Of a DNA stretch of 64,000 nucleotides, positions 1-11,747 are shown in pieces. Origin of the DNA: Aristolochia californica (Eukaryota; Streptophyta; Magnoliopsida; Piperales; Aristolochiaceae); the NCBI GenBank assembly GCA_029961685.1, contig JARWKL010000014.1:439001-503000 (forward strand), given 5' to 3'. Positions within the stretch are counted from its first letter, which is position 1, and every line of letters starts with the position of its first letter. The notes below the pieces were generated by a model, which was not told the origin of the DNA, made no database searches, and was given only the letters and a program-made list of their open reading frames with translations. Made by a program: the position numbers and the translations under genes.

Positions 1-1845
1 TTATTGTAGGCATCTCTCCTCCTTTCTCTCTACCTGTCTTTTCTTCACTATTGCAGCTTAATCGAAAACGTGAATCCTGCTTTCCTTAGTTTATTTCGGG
101 AAAGAAAAAATGTGAGTCTGGCATTGTATATCAGGACCCTAACTTGTCCATTGCCTTTTTCCTGTCCTAATATTTATCTGCCTTCGGCTATTTTATTTTG
201 CATATTTAGTTCTCCACTATTAATTCAAAAGGTTTAACTGGAATTCGAAGTTCCTGATGAGTTCTAAGCAAAAAATCACTTTTCCTTATTTGAAAGAACG
301 GAGCTTTTGGAGCTTGGTTGGCGTATTATGTACTTCTGCCACATTAGGCATATTTCTGATGAAATATCCCACCCCGGAACGTAGATCGCTGCCAATATTG
401 GTGTGGGAATTTGGCTTCCCCGAGACAATTGCATATTTGGTGTGATGGCAGATACAAACCAACACAAAAGCTTCCATCAACCAGTGCAGATGATGCAATT
501 TGGAATTATGATGCAAATACTTGGAAGGAAGAAAATTTGAAAATAAAGTCTGCTGAATTCCGATATCTATTGATATTATTTCATTCATATAGGGAGATTG
601 CATAATAGCCCGCCTAACTTCTCATTCCTCATATGTTTGTCAAACTTCTTGAGGAACTATGGCTTCAAATTGATGCATGATGCTCATGTTGCAGCTCCTG
701 TACACCAGATGCAGCAATATTATAGACATGGATTACTTGACAACTGTAATGCTAAGTGGAGCGCTCTTTTTGACTGTTTGAATTTGAAGACCAAAAGATC
801 ATCTGAGTTGCAGGTAAGGTTTCTTTGCTTTTGTATTTATCTTTAGCATGTTACGTAATTGAGTATTATTTTTAACAAATTTTATCTTGATAAGTATGTC
901 TAAATTTTTGGGCAATTATTTTGTTGTTTCTGCGATGTTTTAAGGTTATTTAAAGTACAATAGCTGCTTTGAGCCTTTCCTACTTGCTTACTAGATTGAC
1001 TTAGGTTAGCCAACTGGTAAGATAATAGATTTTCAGAAACCCTGTAACGGAAGAACGAGATTTTGGTTTTAAGTTCTGAATAATGCATTCTCAGATAACA
1101 ACATTGAGATATTTGTGCAGTACTTTGTTGGCTTATTTGTGCTGTACCTGTCTTCTACTATTACTCGATGATTAATGGTGCGTCTCAGTGATTTGTCACA
1201 GTGAGAAAATGCTGGCATTGGGCAAAAACGTTGCTTTAATGTCTTTCTAACCATAGAAGAGAGAAAAAGTAAGCAAATTCTCTGTTTAGTTAACATTTCA
1301 AATAGTGGATGGTATACTATTGTCATGAAAGGGGATTCTCATGCTGCTGAGGCTTTAGATAGGTATTTTCTGGAATAAGATCTTAAATAGGTATGTTGTG
1401 ATACAAACACAGCAGAAGATGATCCATATCTGGAGCATTCTGTGAAAGAAATAACAGGCATATCCACCTTTAATGTTGGCTCTTGCTGAAGACATTCTTT
1501 TGTGCCTGCCTCTGTGAGCATTATTAGCATCCGATGGCCATCACTTCACTTAGAAGATCTTTCACGAAAGTGAGTTACGAATAGACAGCTATTATTTTAG
1601 GTTTTTACTTGGGAAGTTATACCCTTAAATTCTCACTTGATCTGTTATATCTTCTGTCAATTCGCACAAGCTACTTGGGTGCTCATGGAGGTGGGAAAAG
1701 AATGCCATTTTCCTAGATAGTTTAATATCCTGCTTTAGTCTGCATGAGTACAAGCCAGAAGTAAATCATTCAGTTACAATAGATAGCTCCTCACATTCCC
1801 TTTTGGATAGGAAGTTGAATACTCTTTATAACTATTGGTATTTCA
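1..1845 (+). repeat. Duplication block A (direct copy at 27551-29362)
   Basis: This stretch is nearly identical, in the same orientation, to about 27551-29362, with scattered substitutions and small indels. It covers the start of intron 1, exon 2 and the first kilobase of intron 2 of the DUF3128 gene. Homology stops just after the shared TTGGTATTTCAC. The left limit is unknown because the window starts inside it. Confidence 0.9.
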
Positions 1846-4272
1846 CCCTCCATTGTAAGTGTATATTGTGACATGACTACCTCAGTAATCATGGTTTGCT
1901 TAGAAGTTTCTATAGTCTCACATTTTTTATCTTTGTGTCCTTAAAATTAAAATTAATGTGTATGAGGGACGTAAATCACATTGAATGAACTATCCACTTT
2001 TCAAGGACATTTACATTCTTGGGCACTAACGAGTCCATATGCTAATTTGTTTGTTAAATATAGGATGGCTCAATGGTTAGATTGAAGTGTTCAAGTAGGA
2101 GGTCCTGGATAAAAGTGTTATAGGTGTCTAGGACCCTGGGTATTTTGCTGGGGAGGGGGGACTTAGGGCTGCAAACAGGTCAGAAATGGAACTGGTAAGG
2201 GGTATTTTTTTGTTGATTTACCTGATTACATATAATATATGAAATGGATAAGTTAAAGGTTTAAATTATAATTTATAAAACTAAAAGATATTTCAACAAA
2301 ACTTAAGAAATAGCATTAGAAGTTATAAGAAATATGAAAAATGCCAATGAGGTGCATTATTAAGTTATCTTCCACTATACATTATTTTTTATTTTTTTAT
2401 TATTTTATTTTGAAAAGCGAGTGTCAATTGTAAGTTATTTGTCATCAAGTCATGCATTATTAGAAAAAAAGCTTTTTTTTACACTTGCAGGGAGAAGGTT
2501 GAAAATTAGAAAACTGGCACACTGTTTATATCTGGGTACAAAATGACCTTTATCCATTTCATTTCATAAGTAGTATTAGGGTAAATAAGTAAGCTTGACT
2601 GCATTCTTATGTTTGTTAGGATTTTTATTTCATAAACATTTCTAAGCGGCTGTGTAGGATGGTAGAATGTATATTCAGGTAAATTTGTCAACCTTTTTTG
2701 GAAGGTTTGGGGTGGTGGGGGAAGGAGGCTTGTATTAGCAAGTACTAATAGATATAATTAAGTCTGGAAGGAGATAGATGATGAACTGGACAATCGAGTA
2801 GTGATGGCTGAACTGGATTTGGATGGTAATCTGCCAAATTCAGAGGCAGGAAAGAAAAATCACTTCAGTAAGTGCAGGTCATCATTAATCCTAGTTAGAG
2901 ATGTTGTGAAGATCTTTACCTTGAAGCTTGGAGTGACTAATGATTTCTGTCCCTAAATTGGTTTCAGTAAACAAAAGACAAATGTTTTAGATATTTTTAT
3001 TTTGTGCTCAGGAAAACTACAGCTTTCAGGTTTCATTAATATCACTGCTTTTTAAAACGAGTATATTCATTTGTTAAAGCATTACTAGTAGCTGTTCCCT
3101 TGCACGTTTTAGGATCTATTATTTGTAATTGAATTGGTATGAAGATCTCTAAGTTGCTACGTCCATCTAGGGGTTTTAACCATGGTTCACCAATTCACAG
3201 GGTCCACCCGGATTTGGGAGGGGACTTGTTGGATCAGGGGCTGGAATGTTCCCTCTTATTTTCCCGTGAGCCCCCCAACCTTGATTTTCACCGGTTTTGG
3301 GGTGATCTGGCTCGGATTTCACTAGGTCCTGAGTTGGATCCCAAGCCTGGGTCACAGAACCCCAGTTTTAAGTATGATTTAGCAGATTGAAGTCTCAAAA
3401 TCATGGGAAAATCAAGCTAAATTATCTGCTGAAGTTAGCAGAACTGTTCAGTTTTTGGGACCCTGATTGGGGTACATAAACCACATTTAAAACCATGTTA
3501 ATGGTAACTTTTAAGTTAATGACAACCGATTGCTTTCCTCCCTCTGTAGTTGTAGACATTCAATAAGTGGACACCTTTCATTTTCACTATCTTTTTTGAA
3601 TTTTCATCCAAGTTATATTGAAGTTAAAAGTCAACATTTGTGTTGTTCATAATTATGTGCCAAAAATCAAGACGATGATGCCGTGAAACCAAAAGAAGAA
3701 AAGGGAAAAAGGAAAACAGCTCATAGAAAGATGAATGAATATTTTCACTTTTTAGGTAGGTGTATACTAGTTGTTATCTACCAGAAAACTTAAAAAAAGA
3801 AAAGGGTAAGGAAAAAAAAGGTAGGCCTACTTGAGAGGTATTCCTTGGGTTTCAAAGCTAGTTCCCTTTCAACGACAGGATAGTGGCATTAGTTTTGTTT
3901 AAAAGTACAATCTTTTGCTTTTTGAGAAAAAGAGGGACTTACCAGCTCATTTAAGATTTGATTATCCTGATACAGCTTTTGATTATTCCGTCGTTTATGC
4001 TGTTTTCAAGTTGATTTTTGGAGATACCCAACTCGTTTTTAGATAAAAGCAAGTTGTTACGACACTAAATCATTTTCAGGCATTTTGCTCTTGTTGAATG
4101 CAACGCCTTATTGTAGACATTTATTTATTCTTCTCCTCCCATCTTACTTCTTCTGATGCAGGAAATTCTACATGCTCGCGAGAAAAGCAAGAATCATATT
4201 TGGTCTTTCAGAACCGTGGAAGAAGCTTCTGCTCACTGGGAGGAACTCTTCGGTCACGTCAACAACGAATAA
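1..4272 (+). CDS. DUF3128 / Emi1-like small Cys protein, copy 1 (5' end outside window)
   Basis: Small plant protein of the DUF3128 (yeast Emi1-like) family, whose biochemical role is not well defined. The last five bases of exon 1 are at 1-5 (donor GTAGGC), exon 2 is 695-813 and exon 3 is 4162-4272, ending in TAA. Exon 1 is inferred from the second copy at 27461-27557, giving about 108 residues in all. Exon 2 starts PVHQMQQYYRHG and holds a C-x9-C pair (DNCNAKWSALFDC). Exon 3 encodes the conserved end with HIWSFRTVEEASAHWEELFGH. All splice phases agree and no stop interrupts the frame, so this looks like the working copy. Intron 2 (814-4161) is 3.3 kb; its first 1 kb is shared with the second copy and the rest is unique AT-rich sequence. 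Family name from remembered homologues; exon calls seen in sequence. Confidence 0.72.
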
Positions 4273-4558
4273 TCTCTTTAATCTTTTCTTTCTGTCAGAA
4301 ATTTCTCCATCATTCCATCTCTCGGAGCTTGTAAAAGTCAATACTTCGATAATTAATCCCCAAATGGAGCAACTATGAAGAGAAGCGACGGAAAATACGA
4401 CTATGGTTTCCGAATATAAGGAAAAACTGGGTTTTGATTCATCCAGTTCAGAGTGTTTTTGCTGTGTCATTGCAGATGAATGATGGCTTTATGTCCTCAT
4501 ATCGGTACCGTAACATCCGATTTGGACTTTTTAGTGTATCGGTGTTATACTATACTCA

Positions 4559-5780
4559 TTGTGCAAGCAATCTAATATAAAAGGGGATTTGTGGGCTCAT
4601 TAGATAAAAAAATTGATATTTTCTCTGATCCAAAATTTCGGTAGTCTGATTCAAGATGAATTTGAGGGTTTTGTTGGTTTCATTCACTTGAAAGCATCCA
4701 ATAGTTGTTTTAAATGTTTTTTTAATCTTGAAATATGTTATTGTAGGAAAGGGTCTGGATAAGGCATGCTGACTAATTCTGGCACATAATAAAACTTTCT
4801 CTTTGGTTCATGTGGACATTAAGACTTCATATGACCATCACATAACGCTTTCCTAATAGCACATAAAACTCCACATAGTAAAGCATCTAATATGAATCTC
4901 ACAGTTAGCACACTTTACAATTTGTGATCAAGTTGTCTCCTTCTTAAGTGAAACACCCTGTTGCTTGCATCTTACGGAGTCTGATGATCATGTTTGGTAT
5001 CCTCATAGTCATAATCCCTGGAATCAGTGTATGTGTGGGAGCATGTAAGCTTTTGCTGCATGACATATATTGAAGGACTCTGAAGCATCCAATTGCTAAG
5101 AGCAACTGAATAGAGGAGTTTGACTCTTGCACAAATTTAGTGCTTAGGGGTATCTGTCTTATTTGAAGTGTGGTGCATGACTTATATACGTTCTATTGAA
5201 TCTTCTGTTCAATATGCATGTGGTAGCTTTATATATATGTTTTATGTTATATTTGTGCTTGGAATATATGATACTTAGGATCTGAAAAGCTCTTCCTGTA
5301 GAGTTTGATCGCTTCCAGTGTGTTGGACAAGTTATATGAAGATTTGCATGCTTAAAGCATACAGCAAGATTTCCTTTGAAATAAACAACATTTATTTTTT
5401 ACATTGTTATCATTATGGTTTTTTCTTTGGACTGTCCCTAGTCCATCAAACCAGGACTTACGGTGCATGTGGAGCCTATTACTGATCCTTATGGCCCTTC
5501 GATTGTCGATGACAAGTTGGATGCCATTGTTGTCAGGTAGAATTGCACTTCTTGTTCAAGTCCAAGGGCCTCATTTTAGCTGATTATTTTCCTTGGATGC
5601 TGAAGGCACCTTCGAGATATACACTCTTAGCTGCTTTGTCGTTTTAAAACTTCACTTGTACATTAGGTGGAAACACACCAAAGGATGAAAGTCTTTTAAG
5701 TTTGTTTTTCTTATCGAAGTTTGTACTATTTAATTATTCCACATGAAAAATAAACTAATTTTCTGTGAGTAGTTTTACTG
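4559..5780 (+). repeat. Duplication block B: inverted copy of 15008-16226 (PPAT intron 3-exon 4-intron 4)
   Basis: The reverse complement of 15008-16226 matches this segment over about 1.2 kb. It begins at TTGTGCAAGC soon after the DUF3128 stop codon and ends at AGTTTTACTG, exactly where ELM1-related sequence begins. The source copy lies inside the intact PPAT gene, so this is the captured fragment. It explains the matching 62-codon reading frames at 4944-5132 and 15656-15844, which are not genes. Confidence 0.9.
5442..5536 (+). pseudogene. Isolated exon 4 of phosphopantetheine adenylyltransferase
   Basis: A single 95-nt exon with intact acceptor (CCCTAG) and donor (GTAGAA) sites, encoding [18 protein letters not shown] then [13 protein letters not shown]. 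It matches exon 4 of the PPAT gene at 15346-15252 except for Y to H and H to D changes. No other PPAT exon lies nearby on this strand, so it cannot encode the enzyme. It sits between the DUF3128 gene and the ELM1 fragment, all in the same direction, so it could be spliced into a read-through transcript. Confidence 0.88.
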
Positions 5781-5852
5781 TTGGTGCCCACCTTTTTTTT
5801 CTTTCTCTTCTTCATTTATTTCTCACATGTTTTTCTCAATTTAAAAATGCAG

Positions 5853-7941
5853 CGTGTCATTAGACCAAGGGGAGGAATAAATGAATGGCTCCTATGGCTT
5901 CCAGTGTCGCTCCATAAAAGGGTAGATTACATCATTAAGTGGGTCTTTGGCCATCCTCTGCATCAAAGGACATTTGGGGGTCAGAAACCGGTTCCTCTTC
6001 CTGCTGAAAATGGTAGGAGCATTGGCTTGTCATCAGTTCTGGAGCCCGACTCCAAACACATTGCAACATTGGCCCGTGAGACATTCGATAAGTACGATAA
6101 TGATTTCATTTTCCATAAACCCTATGTTAACTTCTTTCTTTGACATTCATTATGTGTAAACGGGGAATTTTTCTTTCCTTCAGGGAAGGCCCATTACTGG
6201 TGGTTGCATCTGGTTGGGACACCGTATCTCTTGCAAGTTTGATAAAACGTTTGGCTCCCCAAAACGTCTTTGTTGTTCAGGTTTGTGTTTGATAGCTTTC
6301 TTCTAATTATGGTAAACTTCTGTCCTATTAAACTTGATCATGTTGAGTAGCTGGTGCTCTTATATCCGCTTGGATCCTTGCCAAAGTGTTGCTTTACGCC
6401 ATCACCCATTCCCATTATTTATCTTTGTATGATTCAGCTGTTAGTACCTTAATGTTTTATTTTATTTCAAATTTAATCTGGGAATTAGGTTGGATGGGTA
6501 GTTTAGTCTCTATTTAATTAAATGCTAGAATAAACATGTAAGTTTGAGAAAGACACATCCATTACTGGGGAGCAGGATTATTACAGGTATGTTTTTCATT
6601 ACCCGCTAGATTTAATTTGTCGAGGGGATGGCCACTGACTTGTGGGATCCACTAAATTGTAAAAACTCATGGGAAGTATAATACTAAGCATATCAGTGGG
6701 AAGTATTGAACGCCCAACCTTTTTTTTCTTCTCTTTCTTGTGTATTTTATGGCAAACCATAAATCCTAGCCTATACCCACACCAAACTCACCATTATTCA
6801 TGCCAAGACTTGAGCTTGAGTTTGGATATTTTGCACTGAGCTTAGGTTCATAACACGATGTTACTTGTGGAAAATTTCATCTATGTGCATGAACAAATTG
6901 TTAACAGTTGCTAACATGTTCCAATCATCAAAAATAGGATTTCTTTTTTGGATAAATTGAATATTCTTGTTGACTGGTTTAGTAGACTCGTGAAATTTTG
7001 ATAGGACACGAAAGAGTGTATGCTATGTTAGTGGCAGACAGTTATACATAAGATAGGTGGATGGATTCCCTTTATTGGCTATTCAAAGTGTTTTCTTTTA
7101 TAACTTGTAATAGGTTAAATTTTCTTTAACTAGGTCTTGGGTTCATGTCTCAGGGGGACTAACTTTTTTTTTTTTTTTTGTATGCGTATCCAATATTCAG
7201 AAAAAAAAAAGAGGTACTGTTATTTATCCGCAAGCTGTATAAAATTGATTAATGTAGCTGTTTCTCTAAAGATTTGTCTCATCATCAAAATTTAGATTTT
7301 ATTTTCCCAAGTAGAAGAAAGGGAGCTGTCGGTTTGTTCTTCTTGCTGTTTAATTATGACATATGCATTTCTCATCCAGTGTTCAGATTGGTATCATCTT
7401 TTGTTATTGTTTTTACAGATACAGCATCCAAGAACACATCTAAACAGGTTTAACTTGGTAGTCGCTCCTAAGCATGACTACTACCCATCGACTCCTCAGG
7501 GACAGCAAGAGACCTCTCAGTTCTTGCGCTGCTGGATCACTCCAAGAGAACCACCTGAGAGGCATGTGGTATGTTTATATGTTGTTCTGAACATTTTCAC
7601 CTGGATGTTGGATTCATTGTTGGCTGATCAAATTGAAATTAATGCATATGAAATTGAGACCATAGGAAGTGTGGATGTAGAGTTTCATCTATTAGAATCA
7701 AAGCAAAAGTTTGAACATGCCCTAGTACTATTTCACCCATTGAATTGGTTGTCATTTACTAATTTTTATTAGCATTCACACACTGCTGACAGATTTTAAA
7801 ATTTGGAATGTCAGGTCCTCACAACTGGAGCATTGCATCAGGCAGATGCGACTGCTCTTCGAGTTGCTGCAACAACTTGGCATGATGAGTTGGCCCCACT
7901 CCCAAAGCCCTTGCTTGTGGTTAACATAGGGGGTCCTAAAA
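5853..7941 (+). pseudogene. ELM1-like (DUF1022) mitochondrial fission protein fragment, copy 1
   Basis: ELM1 of plants acts on the outer mitochondrial surface in DRP3-dependent fission. Four internal exons are recognisable: 5853-6091 (RVIRPRGGINEW), 6184-6280 (EGPLLVVASGWDTVSLAS), 7419-7568 (IQHPRTHLNRF, KHDYYP, WITPREPPERHV) and 7815-7941 (TGALHQADATALR, PLLVVNIGGPK). They join in one frame with proper splice sites, covering roughly 170 residues from the middle of a protein of about 400. The N-terminal exon is missing, replaced upstream by the PPAT fragment, and all exons after GGPKS are missing, replaced by VPE. The last donor is intact. A trial splice to the acceptor at 7991 leads to a stop (TGA at 8024-8026), not to an in-frame VPE fusion. 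A gene fragment rather than a gene. Confidence 0.88.
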
Positions 7942-8078
7942 GTAAGTCGCTACACTGACTTATTTCTTTATATTTTTTATTTTGTGTATAGAAAATATCT
8001 CTAAGAGAGGGAAACTAAAATATTGAGCGAAAGATCCTGAAAGGAAAATGCCGAGTTTTTGATCGAGATGTGATCAGA

Positions 8079-11000
8079 ATGCCATGGGATGGAGCGGATG
8101 CAGCCGGGACGAGGTGGGCAGTCCTTGTCACTGGCTCGTCTGTTTATTGGAATTATAGGCACCAGGTGGATATTTGTTTAGTTGAAGTTTTGAATTTTTC
8201 TGTTTAGGCATTTTCTTTTCGCTGTTAAATTCTTCTGTTTTGAATTCTTTTGCGATCTCTGCGTTCTACTGAGCTTATGTTGGTATTAGTAGACTTTTGT
8301 GTTTTGTTCCTCCTCTGTTCAAATCCTGGAGTGCCTTTGTACGCTTATTCTCTTGGTTGATAGAGATTGCTTATTTGTTTTCTATTTACAGCTATAATTG
8401 GCTTGTAGTGGTTTCTCTGCATCTATATAGTGTTCATAACTCAGATTTAGTTAAGACTTGCAGTGGACATTCTTCAAGCTCTAGATACGTTATTCTTATC
8501 AAAATATCTTTGGAGGCAAGTTACTCTTTCAATTTGAGGAAACCATGCTGTCTATCTTGCATGCTTTTGTTGTGTAATACTTTTGATTATTATTGATCTT
8601 ACAGTTCTTCCTTTAAAGATTATTTCAGGTCTTTTAAAACTTAGGACTACTCATACTCTTCCATTAACAGGGTAGTGTCACTTGTCTAGTGCTAACGATT
8701 TTAAGTCTAATTTTCATTAGTCGATAATGCTCTTCTGCAAAAAAATTTAAAATATCTCAATCGCTGTCTACTAATCATTGGTGAAGTTCGCAATAGTTGA
8801 GGTTCTTATGTGTGTATCGCTTGAAGATAACAGTGTCTTGTCAAGTCTAAATACTCTTTCAACCTTGGAAGCTTTCTAAATCGTAGTTAATTATGGAATT
8901 CCTGCCTTTGTTGACATGATATGTTAGATCACTTTTCCTTGTTGAATTGTGTCTGTTCTAAGATGTAGATTTAATTCTGGCTGATTTTAAAATTTTACAA
9001 TTTACTATTGAAACATATACAGGCCGATGTGTGCCACGCATACCAGATCATGAAGAAAGGTGGTGTGAAAGATGAAAACATCATAGTTTTCCTGTATGAT
9101 GATATTGCTTACAATGTGGAGAATCCTCATCCTGGCATCATAATAAATCACCCACAGGGTTTATGCCGGAGTTCCCAAGGTTAAACTTTCACATTCCAAA
9201 GCCTCTTTTTGTTGATGCATGTCATGTATTACTGTGTTTCACTTGTGTTCTCAAGCTTAAGGATATCCAATTGCAGGATTATGTAGGAGATGAGGTAACT
9301 GTTAACAACTTTATAGCTGTTCTCCTTGGGAATAAAACGGCTCTTACTGGTGGCAGTGGGAAAGTTGTTGATAGTGGTCCCAATGACCATATTTTTGTGT
9401 TTTATTCCGATCATGGTGGTCCCGGTGTCCTTGGTTAGTAGTCCTTCTACTCTCATCATTGGAAGTTTGAGTTACGTTTACATCTCTATTCAGATTCTTG
9501 CTCAAATCCACTTCGACTAAAAAAATTGAATAAAGAGCATGAATATCTGTAGTAAATTAATTTACCATATCTTAATCAGCATCACACTTCCAGGTTAACT
9601 TTCGAGTTTGACCTTGACCCAAAGCTCATTTTCATGAAAAGAGGAAAAACATATTACTGATTTGAAATGCTTTTCTCTAAAAAATATTTAAAAATTTTCA
9701 GGGATGCCCACCTATCCTTATCTTTATGCTGATGATATTATTGGGGCATTAAAGAAAAAGCTTACTTCAAAGTCTTACGAGAGCTTGGTGAGCAACATTT
9801 CTTATCTAGGTTTATTGCTTCCACTCTTGATTTCATGAAAAGAAAAAAAAGTTATGATTCAACAATGTTACAGGTTTTCTACCTTGAAGCTTGCGAGTCG
9901 GGGAGTATCTTTGAAGGCCTTCTCCCTGAAGGCTTAAACATTTATGCAACCACAGCTTCAAATGCTGAAGAAAGCAGCTGGGGAACTTACTGTCCTGGGG
10001 AGATCCAAGGCTCACCTCCCCTCCGGAGTATGATACTTGTCTGGGAGACTTGTACAGTATTTCTTGGATGGAAGATAGGTTTGTCATGTTATAATCTTCT
10101 TTTATTGTAAGCAATTGTTTCCTGTTGTACATGTATTTTTTCTTGGTACAATTCTTTTTTTAGTTGAAGTTAGTTCAACGCATTTTGGTCATATGTTGGC
10201 AGTGATGTACATAACTTGCAGACAGAGTCTTTGAAGCAGCAGTACGATCTGGTGAGTGTTCAACTTTGTCTTCCTTTTCTCGTTGTTTTGGTGGAATCAA
10301 TTTCAGGATCTGAGAGAGCTCTAATTCCCTTACCCTATGTAGGTCAAAGCCAGGACCTCAAGCATGACGTACGACTTGGGATCCCATGTTATGCAATATG
10401 GGGATTTGGATCTTAACACGAAGCACCTATTCTTGTACATTGGTACAAATCCTGAAAATGAAAATTTTACTTTCATCGATGACAATGCGCTAACCTTACC
10501 GCTAACCTTACCTTCAAAGGTCGTGAACCAACGGGATGCTGATCTTGTTTATTTCTGGAATAAGGTTAGTTTGATTTGCTTGATTTTTGGGCTCTCCACT
10601 TTCAACACGCCAATTGATTTTCTTAATCTGTACCTTCTATTTTCTTTTTTATGTTAAGTTCCGGAGAGCCCCTGAAGGTTCTCCAAAGAAAGTGGATGCT
10701 CAAAGGGAGCTGCTTGATATGATGTCACATAGAATGCATATTGATAGAAGCATCCAGCTCATCGGAAAGTTACTATTTGGATCTGTTAAGGGCTCGGAGG
10801 TGTTGAATGGTGTTCGACCAGCGGGCCAGCCTTTGGTAGATGATTGGTCCTGCCCTAAGACGATGGTAAGTGGCCAACACCCATCCTTCTTCAACTCCAG
10901 TTGTGAAATACTACCCTATGTACCTGAATTGAATTCTGATGTGTATGAATTCCTGGTCCAGGTACGATCTTTTGAAACTCATTGTGGTTCCTTGTCTCAG

Positions 11001-11144
11001 TATGGCATGAAACACATGCGGTCCATTGCAAACATTTGTAATGCAGGAATCAATCAAGAGATGATGGCTAAAGTCTCGAAAGAAGCATGCGACAAGATTC
11101 CATTGAGCCCTTACAGTTCTCTTACAAAGGGATTTTCTGCGTGA
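8079..11144 (+). pseudogene. Vacuolar processing enzyme (legumain, C13) copy 1, truncated and frameshifted
   Basis: Plant legumains are Asn/Asp-specific cysteine proteases that mature vacuolar proteins. Exons: 8079-8165, 9023-9179, 9277-9433, 9702-9787, 9874-10078, 10203-10251, 10343-10564, 10659-10865, 10962-11144. The catalytic His (YSDHGGPG) and Cys (YLEACESGS) and the [13 protein letters not shown] stretch are kept, as is the C-terminal prodomain ending KGFSA. Exon 2 is 8 nt shorter than in the minus-strand copy (loss near 9159) and exon 5 has 5 extra nt near 10016-10022; both break the frame. Exon 7 has a 12-nt in-frame duplication near 10500. The signal-peptide coding part is absent: the frame upstream of the first usable ATG (8079) closes at TAA 8016-8018, and ELM1 intron sequence lies before it. 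Very likely a pseudogene. Confidence 0.9.
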
Positions 11145-11283
11145 TAGTCATATTCATTGAATCTTAGCAGCCATAGGTGTGCTCAAGGTTATTGGTCATT
11201 CTCTATTACCCCAGTAAAAAAATAGCTTGGGAAACGACAAACAGGTTGATGAGGCAGTTGATTTGTGTTTAGTCTCTGTGGTT

Positions 11284-11306
11284 ATATATATATATATATA
11301 TATATG
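11284..11306 (+). repeat. (TA)n microsatellite in the VPE 3' flank
   Basis: A run of about eleven TA units lies 140 nt after the VPE stop codon. The minus-arm copy has a shorter run at 21477-21494, so the two arms differ in length here. Confidence 0.9.
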
Positions 11307-11747
11307 TGTAAATACATGGATCCCACTAGCCATAGTGAATACAATATTTATTCCTGTTTTGTTGTTATTTACTTTTATGTTGATTAGTTTTTACCTGCAT
11401 GAAGGCTATTAGACCGTCTCGTTTATTTGGCACTGGCAGATTCCCTTTCCAAAGCTCAAAGCTCAAATCTATTATCTTTGGCATAAAATGAAAATGGTAT
11501 TAATTAATGAATTAAGGAAGTTAGCCTCTGGGGAGTTGGTTTTTTTTTAAACCAGTTAAATAGTAGATTCCAACAGCAACAAGTATTGAAGCCATAGTCA
11601 TATATTACTCACATAAAATATGGCCAAGCAGTTTGCTATCAATATAAATTTCTGATAAACCAAAGTTCTAGCTATATAAAAATCTACATCCAGTTTATGA
11701 ATCAATGTAATTTGCGTGTTACTTCAGATTGTAGGGGGGAATCTTAC

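Noticed and set aside
1069..1326. 85-codon minus-strand frame, also present at 28547-28840
   Set aside because: It is antisense within a DUF3128 intron; its presence in both copies follows from block A duplication, and it has no family features.
4944..5132. 62-codon frame shared with 15656-15844
   Set aside because: It lies in PPAT intron 3 sequence and its copy in block B, so conservation reflects duplication, not coding selection.
5853..11144. ELM1-VPE fusion protein
   Set aside because: I tried the ELM1 donor at 7941 against the acceptor near 7991; the frame hits a stop before VPE. No in-frame junction was found, so I call two adjacent fragments instead.
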